A stretch of 17,283 nucleotides of DNA from JAGOEX01 sp964630905 (lineage in GTDB: Bacteria > UBP6 > UBA1177): assembly GCA_964630905.1 (NCBI GenBank), contig CAZVWR010000062.1, positions 1-17,283 of the forward strand. The letters are read 5' to 3'. Each line of letters starts with the position of its first letter. Position 1 is the stretch's first letter. The position numbers and the translations under genes were made by a program. Shown here piece after piece: positions 6,817 to 12,755 of the stretch. Under the pieces are notes generated by a model, which did no database searches, was not told the origin of the DNA, and saw only the letters and a program-made list of their open reading frames with translations.

Positions 6817-8571
6817 ATGAACAAAGTGCATATTTTAATTGTCATCTTAATGGCACTTTCCGGTTTTTATACAGTTTCCTGTGACAAGTCAGACCCGCCG
6901 GAAAATGACAACCCTGCACTGAATGACGCAGATTATATTGCTGATGATGGGCAAACAGAAGTGCCTGATAATGCTGAAGATTGCAATTATTCAAGTGCTG
7001 ACAACAGACTTAGACCTAAAAACGAAGAAGTGTTCTTTTCAGGTATCATTTTCCAGGAACAGTCTCTGACTAAATATACATATGTAATGAACCGCTGTTA
7101 CAACTGCTCAGACAGTGCTCCGCTTATAATCAGCAGCGTTTCAATAGTCAACGAGAACGGAGTGAAGGATGAGGGCGGATTCAAGATTGAGAGCAATCCG
7201 CTTTCAGGCGGTCCTGTAAGTCTGAAAAACGACGAGGAGATCGGAATAGGGGTTTCTGTTGTTGCAAGTAGCTGGGACGAACAGGTCAGATACTTGAGAA
7301 TAGCCAGTAATGACAAGTGCAAGCCGAATTTTGATATTAAACTTATAGCCCAGACAAAGCCGACAGGAAAGATCATTGTAAAAACGATAGATGATGCCGA
7401 TCCTGACGATGAAGTTATGGTTTTTACAGATGTCCTTGATGAACTTGTGAACAGAGTGCAGGTTTTTAACGAAGGAACTGCCACCCTGAAACTTCTTTCC
7501 GTTTCAATTTCACAGGGAAAGTCCAAGAATGTCAACGAAACCGGTTTTTTCATTTCCCAGGCTCCTGAACCGAATGTACAGATAGCTCCGGCAGATTCCA
7601 TGATGCTCATGATCGGGTGCAGAAATGACAAAGAGTATCCAGAACCTTTGACGGGCGAACTTTTAATCGACAATAACGATCCTACAGAATATGGCATTCA
7701 TCAGAAAAAGCGAATAGTTCTTAAATGCGGTCCTGATGCTGATAAAGCACCCACAGCCAAACTGAAATGCGAGCCTGAAAAAGTTTCTGTTCTCCAGTGG
7801 GCTACAATGGACGGCGGCGCAAGTGTTGACAGCGACGGGGTTTCAAAGACCGATCTGAGATATTTGTGGGATTTCAAAACTACCCCGGGAGGAATATCGT
7901 TAGACATAGTTGATGACTCGAACCGGGCAGGAAATCCGCTGAACAACGATCCTTCAAACAGAATATCAAGAACTGCTTTCCAGGCCAAAATGAAAGGTGT
8001 TTATGTTGTAAGACTCATTGTTATCAACAACAAAGGTGTAAGTTCAATTCCTGCTGAATGTACAGTTGAAGCCATCTCAGATGATGATCTTGCTGTAAAA
8101 CTTTTGTGGGATAATAAGAATGCAGATATAGACATACATCTTGTCCGTCCTGACGGAACATATGGAGATCCTGTAAGTGACTGTTATTTCTGGAATTGTT
8201 CTCCACAGTATTCGGGTGCGAGACCTGACTGGGGTGTCGAAGGCGAGGGGAAGGACGATCCTTATCTTGATCTTGACAACACAACTGGAATGGGGCCTGA
8301 AACGCTTTATGTGAACAAGCCTGCAAACGGAACATACAAAGTCATTGTCCATGCATACGACACATCCAAAGGGCCTTCAACGGCTGTAGTGAAAGCTTAT
8401 GTCCATGCAGTGGAAACAATGTCTAAATCACTTCTTATGACCCGTACTGACACATGCTGGGATGTTTATACGATTGATGTCAGTGACGGTGACGGGACAA
8501 AAAAGAATCTTGTTGTTAAAGAGATCACCCCGGCACAGGCTTATGACTGTGCAAGACCTTTTCAGCAGTAG
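6817..8571 (+). CDS. Multidomain lipoprotein: choice-of-anchor-type repeats, PKD-like domain and C-terminal DUF2135/YfaP-like domain
   Basis: The product is 584 residues from ATG 6817. The signal ends YTVSC, with Cys22 probably lipidated; Thr at position -3 is not ideal. An Asp/Asn/Pro-rich tether follows (22-55). Two ASH/choice-of-anchor-like beta domains cover about 65-185 and 185-305, the second closing with ELLIDNNDPTEYG. Residues about 309-415 are PKD-like: GGASVDSDG, LRYLWDF, and a late GVYVVRLIVINNKG strand pair. Residues about 425-545 match the DUF2135/YfaP type: LLWDNKNADIDIHLVRPDG, then GPETLYVNKPANGTYKVIVHAYD. The whole protein reads as a string of beta-sandwich modules extending from the membrane anchor, as in surface or periplasmic scaffold proteins. 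It begins 17 bases after the previous gene and ends 9 bases before uppP. No catalytic motif was seen. Confidence 0.78.
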   Translation: MNKVHILIVILMALSGFYTVSCDKSDPPENDNPALNDADYIADDGQTEVPDNAEDCNYSSADNRLRPKNEEVFFSGIIFQEQSLTKYTYVMNRCYNCSDSAPLIISSVSIVNENGVKDEGGFKIESNPLSGGPVSLKNDEEIGIGVSVVASSWDEQVRYLRIASNDKCKPNFDIKLIAQTKPTGKIIVKTIDDADPDDEVMVFTDVLDELVNRVQVFNEGTATLKLLSVSISQGKSKNVNETGFFISQAPEPNVQIAPADSMMLMIGCRNDKEYPEPLTGELLIDNNDPTEYGIHQKKRIVLKCGPDADKAPTAKLKCEPEKVSVLQWATMDGGASVDSDGVSKTDLRYLWDFKTTPGGISLDIVDDSNRAGNPLNNDPSNRISRTAFQAKMKGVYVVRLIVINNKGVSSIPAECTVEAISDDDLAVKLLWDNKNADIDIHLVRPDGTYGDPVSDCYFWNCSPQYSGARPDWGVEGEGKDDPYLDLDNTTGMGPETLYVNKPANGTYKVIVHAYDTSKGPSTAVVKAYVHAVETMSKSLLMTRTDTCWDVYTIDVSDGDGTKKNLVVKEITPAQAYDCARPFQQ

Positions 8572-8580
8572 TCCGGTCCG

Positions 8581-9360
8581 ATGACAATACTTGATTCAAT
8601 AATTCTCGGGCTGCTTCAGGGTTTGACTGAATTTCTTCCTGTAAGTTCATCAGGACATCTCGCCTTGACAGAAAATCTTATGGGACACAAAGATGTTCCT
8701 CTGCTTTATGACATTCTGCTACATGTTGCTTCTCTTATTGCGGTGATGATATTTTTCAGAAGGAAGATAACTGATCTTTTTAAAGGAACGCTTGATTTTA
8801 AAGAGTATAATGCTCAGCATAAGTATTTGGTTTTGTTGATTATAAGCACGGTCATAACAGGCGGTATGGTGTTTATTACAAAACCTTTGCTGCTTATTAT
8901 GAGAGATCGTCCGGTTTTTCTTTCGGGAGCTTTTCTTTTTACAGCAATACTGCTTTTTACAGCACAGTTCTTTCTTAAAAAAAGGTTTGAAAAAAGAGAA
9001 ATGACATGGAGTGATGCAGTTTTCATCGGCTTTTTTCAGGGTGTTGCTGTTCTTCCGGGAGTATCGCGGTCCGGTTCAACTATCACTGCCGCACTTTTAA
9101 GAAAGGTAAATTCTGAAGATGCAGTTGAATATTCTTTTATGCTTGCGATTCCTGCAATTCTCGGCGCTTTAGTGCTTGAATCTGCAAAAGGTTCATTTTC
9201 AGCAATAGACCCTGTTCTTGCACTATCAGGTTTCACAGCATCGTTCCTTGCAAGCATAATAGCACTGAAATTCCTCGTTTTCATGATAAGAAGAACAGTG
9301 CTTTATCCTTTTGCACTTTACCTTGTAATGCTCGCAGTATCAGTCATATTCATCTATTAA
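8581..9360 (+). CDS. uppP: Undecaprenyl-diphosphatase (UppP/BacA family)
   Basis: This inner-membrane enzyme removes a phosphate from undecaprenyl pyrophosphate, regenerating the lipid carrier for peptidoglycan and surface polysaccharides; the family can confer bacitracin resistance. The product is 259 residues, close to the usual 260-275. Motif 1 is at 13-28 (QGLTEFLPVSSSGHLA), with Glu17 and His26 as expected active-site residues; Gln13 stands where E. coli has Glu, a common variant. Motif 2 is PGVSRSGST at 159-167, with Arg163 the key arginine. Several hydrophobic helices fill the rest. It starts 9 bases after the previous stop with no clear Shine-Dalgarno sequence, so reinitiation from the lipoprotein gene is likely. 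Finding it at the end of an exported-protein operon suggests shared demand for cell-envelope synthesis. Confidence 0.95.
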   Translation: MTILDSIILGLLQGLTEFLPVSSSGHLALTENLMGHKDVPLLYDILLHVASLIAVMIFFRRKITDLFKGTLDFKEYNAQHKYLVLLIISTVITGGMVFITKPLLLIMRDRPVFLSGAFLFTAILLFTAQFFLKKRFEKREMTWSDAVFIGFFQGVAVLPGVSRSGSTITAALLRKVNSEDAVEYSFMLAIPAILGALVLESAKGSFSAIDPVLALSGFTASFLASIIALKFLVFMIRRTVLYPFALYLVMLAVSVIFIY

Positions 9361-9380
9361 ATTTTTATGATATCTAAAAC

Positions 9381-9409
9381 TTGACTACTAAACGGACATT
9401 TTCTATACT
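9381..9409 (+). promoter_or_regulatory. Strong sigma-70-type promoter
   Basis: TTGACT (9381-9386) and TATACT (9404-9409) are separated by exactly 17 bases, each matching consensus at five of six positions. Transcription would begin near 9416 and give a leader of about 24 bases before the gene at 9440. The box begins 21 bases after the uppP stop, so it starts a separate unit covering 9440-12643. No operator repeat or terminator is visible around it. Confidence 0.78.
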
Positions 9410-9439
9410 CTTTCAAAACGGATTCCGGAGGATTGCTCT

Positions 9440-10744
9440 ATGTTCAGAAAGTTTTTTTGGGTCTCAATAATATTCAGCATGTTCTTTTCTCTTCACGGGG
9501 CGGAAGTGACTGAGGTTGCAAGTTCATTTGACTACAAGAATCCTTTTGATTTTAATCTTGATGTCAAATATCTCTCAACGCAGCATTTCGGCTCGATAAA
9601 AAGAGAATACAACACAATGATAGACGGTGCATATCAGGATGTGAACGGTAACCTTTATTATGCGACGACCGATAGAAGGGTTGAAACAAAGGAATATAAA
9701 GGAAATCCGCATCTTATGCATATGCAGAAACTTCTTTTTGATGCGGAGATAGGTCTTTATCACAATCTCTCTCTTTCACTCCAGCTTCCAGTAATTCTTT
9801 CTGAACAGTATAAGATGGTGCTTTTTGATACCAGTGTAAATCCTGATGATTCGACACTCGCAGGTCAGCAGCTTTTCCCGTGGGCCGGAAATCTTGATTA
9901 CAAACATAAAGGTCTGGGTGATCTTTCTATCGGTCTTCAGTGGGCTCCGTTCAGTGAAGAAAGAAAGAACAGGTTCATGAGCTGGCTTCTCGGAATGAAT
10001 ATTACTTTCCCGACAGCACCGGTAAAAACTCCTGAAGGAATGAATAAACTCACCAGAAGTTCGGGTACTAACTACATTGTTCCATCAGGAAATGCAGGAA
10101 AGGCGGGTGACGGTCTTTTCAGGTTTGATTTCAGGACAGCAGTTTCCAAGAAATATTCAATAACTGAGCCGTATTTCCAGTTCATGTTCTCTCTGCCGGT
10201 AAATTCATCAAAGTCGATATACAACGATCCGAAGGAAGCGGTTGTTTTCAATATCGGTTCCGATTTCAATTTCTGGGAGAACAAAAAACACGGTCAGCGT
10301 GTCAAATTGAGAACTGATATTGAAGTTGCATACACCAACAAAGGTAACGCATATAACGCAATTGCCGACGCAAGAGCAGTGAGTGATGATGACTGGGTCG
10401 CAAACCCGGACAATCTCAACTATTCATGGCCTTTTACTACGAATGAAAGCAAGAACCGCAACATTCTTCCTGTTGAAGATTCATGGGTCCAGATCTCAGG
10501 AATGCTTAAACTTTCTGTGAGAGTTTATAAATATGTTGAACTCGGTGGTTTTGCAAAGTTCGGATACAGACACAAACATTATCTTACCAATGCAAACCCC
10601 GGTACCGCAGGATATATTGACGGTCTTGACAGTGAGAACACTCCATGGGTAAGCAGCGGAGTGAAGAGCAAATACGGCGGACGGCTTCTCGCTGAAGAAT
10701 ACTTTGTCCTTGACTGGGGTGTCAACCTTAAACTTCTTTTCTGA
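9440..10744 (+). CDS. Outer-membrane beta-barrel protein (porin/transporter-like)
   Basis: The product is 434 residues with a signal peptide (about 1-20, ending SLHG|AE). GGAGGA at 9427-9432 is an excellent ribosome binding site. The mature protein alternates hydrophobic and polar residues across many strands, for example DFNLDVKYLSTQHFG, LYHNLSLSLQLPVIL and DLSIGLQWAPF. It ends in a C-terminal Phe (LKLLF), the classic signal read by the BAM assembly machinery. Segments such as LLGMNITFPTAPVKTPEG resemble barrel families annotated as transporters or Phenol_MetA_deg-like proteins; I cannot assign a substrate. It sits directly downstream of a strong promoter and six bases upstream of mpl, which suggests abundant, growth-linked expression. 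Confidence is high for an outer-membrane barrel and low for its substrate. Confidence 0.82.
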   Translation: MFRKFFWVSIIFSMFFSLHGAEVTEVASSFDYKNPFDFNLDVKYLSTQHFGSIKREYNTMIDGAYQDVNGNLYYATTDRRVETKEYKGNPHLMHMQKLLFDAEIGLYHNLSLSLQLPVILSEQYKMVLFDTSVNPDDSTLAGQQLFPWAGNLDYKHKGLGDLSIGLQWAPFSEERKNRFMSWLLGMNITFPTAPVKTPEGMNKLTRSSGTNYIVPSGNAGKAGDGLFRFDFRTAVSKKYSITEPYFQFMFSLPVNSSKSIYNDPKEAVVFNIGSDFNFWENKKHGQRVKLRTDIEVAYTNKGNAYNAIADARAVSDDDWVANPDNLNYSWPFTTNESKNRNILPVEDSWVQISGMLKLSVRVYKYVELGGFAKFGYRHKHYLTNANPGTAGYIDGLDSENTPWVSSGVKSKYGGRLLAEEYFVLDWGVNLKLLF

Positions 10745-10750
10745 TAAATC

Positions 10751-12184
10751 ATGAATTTACAAGGAAAAAAAATACTTTTTGCAAGGATATGCGGAACGGG
10801 TGTAAGTTCTCTTGCCCTGATCTGTAAAAACGCGGGGGCCAAAGTAGTCGGTGTTGATCTTGATTACTATCCTCCAGTCAGTACCAAGCTTGCAGAGGAA
10901 AACATTCCCTGCTTTGGAATGGAAAAGTTCTTTGAATTGATTGAAAATGACAGACCTGACATAATTGTTGTCGGAAACGCACTCAACGGAAAATCAGCTG
11001 AGGCGAAGTTTATTCTTGAAGGTGACATTCCTTATTATTCAATGCCTTCTTTCATGGAGGAGTTCCTTCTTGACGGTAAAAAACCTGTCGTTATTTCAGG
11101 AACTCACGGTAAGACGACGACCACGACGATCTTCAGTGAACTTTTAACCGGTATTGGAGCCGATCCTTCTTACATGATCGGAGGTATTCCCGAGTTTTCC
11201 GGCACGAATTCCGCTTTTTCTGAGGGTGAAAAATATTTTGTGATAGAAGGGGATGAATACGACACTGCGTTTTTTGATAAAGGGCCGAAATTTCTTCATT
11301 ACAAGCCGGAAACAACAATTGTAACATCGATAGAGTTCGATCATGCCGATATTTATGATTCGGTTGATGCCATTTTTAGTAATTTTGTCAAACTTGTTGG
11401 AATTACTAAGAAAAGGGTCATTCTCTGCCTTGATTTTGAACACAACAGGAACCTTACATGCCACATACCTTCTGAAAAGCTTTTTACATATTCCATTGAA
11501 GATAAAAGAGCTGATGCGTTCATTCAGTTTGAGGAAAGAGATGGGGCTCTGATGGTGTTCTCGGTTAATTTCAAGAACGGGAAAAGATACTCGTTCAAAT
11601 CTCCGATGTTCGGAATGCAGAATCTCATGAATCTCGGCTCACTCATTGCTTTTCTTAAATGTGAAGGTTTTGACCTTAAAGATAAAAAACTGCATGAAGT
11701 AATTGAGAACATGAAAGGGATCAAGAGACGGCAGGAGCTTATCGGTTCTATTAACGGCGGTCTTGTTTACAGTGATTTTGCACATCACCCAACTGCTGCG
11801 AAACTCACACTTGAATCATTTCTTCAGTTCTTTCCTGAAAAAAAAGTATCTGTCATTTTTGATCCTGCGACAAACTCAAATAACCAGAATGTTTTTGAAG
11901 GTGAGTACACTGAAATTTTTAAAACGGCTCACAAATTTGTTCTCGGACATCCGCCTAAACTCGATAAATTTCCCCCTGAACTCCGGTTCTCCCCCGAAAG
12001 AGTGATTAACGGAATAAATTCTGAAGGAATTGAAAAAGCAAAATATATTAAGGAAGTTGATGATGTTATAAACTGGCTCAGAGAGAACAGCACTCCTGAA
12101 ACTGTCACAGTTATCATGTCAAATTCAGGGTTTTACGGTTTTTTTACAAAAATAATTCCATATTTAGACAAAGAATCTAAATAA
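10751..12184 (+). CDS. mpl: UDP-N-acetylmuramate:L-alanyl-gamma-D-glutamyl-meso-diaminopimelate ligase (Mpl)
   Basis: This cytoplasmic Mur-family ligase attaches the recovered tripeptide L-Ala-gamma-D-Glu-meso-DAP to UDP-MurNAc using ATP, the recycling shortcut of peptidoglycan synthesis. The product is 477 residues; E. coli Mpl is 457. Residues 6-40 are the N-terminal nucleotide-binding fold. The ATP loop is GTHGKTTTT at 117-125. EGDEYDTAFFDKGPKFLHY at 166-184 and EFDHADIY at 195-202 are diagnostic of Mpl rather than MurC. KRRQELIG (325-332) and SDFAHHPTA (341-349) belong to the central and C-terminal parts. The gene begins six bases after the barrel gene without an obvious Shine-Dalgarno sequence, so coupling to that gene is likely. 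Its presence implies DAP-type murein and turnover or recycling. Confidence 0.93.
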   Translation: MNLQGKKILFARICGTGVSSLALICKNAGAKVVGVDLDYYPPVSTKLAEENIPCFGMEKFFELIENDRPDIIVVGNALNGKSAEAKFILEGDIPYYSMPSFMEEFLLDGKKPVVISGTHGKTTTTTIFSELLTGIGADPSYMIGGIPEFSGTNSAFSEGEKYFVIEGDEYDTAFFDKGPKFLHYKPETTIVTSIEFDHADIYDSVDAIFSNFVKLVGITKKRVILCLDFEHNRNLTCHIPSEKLFTYSIEDKRADAFIQFEERDGALMVFSVNFKNGKRYSFKSPMFGMQNLMNLGSLIAFLKCEGFDLKDKKLHEVIENMKGIKRRQELIGSINGGLVYSDFAHHPTAAKLTLESFLQFFPEKKVSVIFDPATNSNNQNVFEGEYTEIFKTAHKFVLGHPPKLDKFPPELRFSPERVINGINSEGIEKAKYIKEVDDVINWLRENSTPETVTVIMSNSGFYGFFTKIIPYLDKESK

Positions 12185-12204
12185 TTCAGAAAGAGGGGAC
12201 AACT

Positions 12205-12432
12205 ATGGATAACAATGATATTTTGAAAAAAGTGCGGTATGCACTTGACCTGAAAGATTCCGCAATGGTCAAGATGTTCAAGAGCGGGGGCGTTGAAATG
12301 TCCCGTCTCGAACTTGCCGCGGCATTCGGTGATGAGGAAGATCCGGGATATAGAAAACTGTCAAATGAGGAACTTCTGAGTTTTCTTGACGGACTCATCC
12401 TTGACAGAAGAGGAGAAAAAAATGGCAAGTAA
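12205..12432 (+). CDS. DUF1456 (YehS-like) protein, N-terminal half
   Basis: The product is 75 residues, preceded by a strong AGAGGGG six bases before ATG 12205 and 20 bases after mpl. The sequence NNDILKKVRYALDL, then a helix-loop-helix ending FLDGLILDRRG, matches the first of the two repeated DUF1456 units in E. coli YehS (156 residues, function unknown). The second unit is encoded by the next, overlapping frame. The gene ends with three non-family residues (NGK) just after an A7 run. Removing one A would fuse both halves into a 145-residue YehS-like protein. It is therefore either a true half-gene working with its neighbour, or one gene interrupted by a one-base difference. A specific function is not known. 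Confidence 0.75.
   Translation: MDNNDILKKVRYALDLKDSAMVKMFKSGGVEMSRLELAAAFGDEEDPGYRKLSNEELLSFLDGLILDRRGEKNGK
12411..12415 (+). promoter_or_regulatory. Internal ribosome binding site before the second DUF1456 half
   Basis: AGGAG sits six bases before ATG 12422, inside the end of the preceding reading frame. It supports independent translation of the second half and argues against the further-upstream in-frame ATG at 12386. The same bases also encode the conserved RRGE stretch of the first half, so the site may be incidental. Confidence 0.5.
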
Positions 12433-12643
12433 TAATGATGTGATGAAAAAACTGAGAATTGCCCTCCAGCTTGAAGAAGACGATCTTCTTGAAATATTCG
12501 CTCTGGCTGAATTTCCTGTGACAAAACCGCAGTTGTCAGCAATGTTTAGGAAAAAAGGACACAAACATTATAAAGAGTGCCAGGATCAGATGATGAAAAA
12601 ATTTCTTACCGGACTTGCGTTGAAATTCAGACAGGGGAAGTAG
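12422..12643 (+). CDS. DUF1456 (YehS-like) protein, C-terminal half
   Basis: The product is 73 residues from ATG 12422. NNDVMKKLRIALQLEEDDLLEIF, then KPQLSAMFRKKGHKHYKECQDQ and FLTGLAL, match the second DUF1456 unit of YehS. It overlaps the first half by 11 bases in the +1 frame. Each half begins M-x(1-2)-NND, as expected for an internal duplication. An AGGAG site precedes the ATG, so separate translation is possible. Alternatives are a single gene broken by an indel or sequencing error in the A7 run at 12416-12422, or slippage on that run giving some full-length product. It is the last plus-strand gene; no good terminator follows. Confidence 0.72.
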   Translation: MASNNDVMKKLRIALQLEEDDLLEIFALAEFPVTKPQLSAMFRKKGHKHYKECQDQMMKKFLTGLALKFRQGK

Positions 12644-12755
12644 GATTCGGAATTCGTACATAGGTTCCGGAACTTCATATCAGCTTACTTTCATCACATG
12701 ACCGTCACATAAGAATTTATGCCTCGAAAGGAATATAGCTTGCATATTTTCTGGA
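12644..12755 (+). other. Convergent junction between the mpl unit and the restriction-modification unit
   Basis: These 112 bases separate converging genes. No canonical terminator (GC-rich stem plus T-run) is visible on either strand. The only clear structure is a perfect 10-base palindrome, GTTCCGGAAC at 12664-12673, extendable to 14 bases with one G-T mismatch. A short inverted repeat CATAA/TTATG with a four-base loop lies at 12708-12721. Neither is convincing as a terminator. The junction may mark one edge of an acquired defence segment, but no direct repeats, integrase or tRNA remnant were seen. Confidence 0.4.

Noticed and set aside
7098..7697. 199-residue minus-strand reading frame inside the choice-of-anchor lipoprotein gene
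   Set aside because: It is Ser/Thr-rich low-complexity translation with no family match, fully inside a well-supported gene on the other strand.
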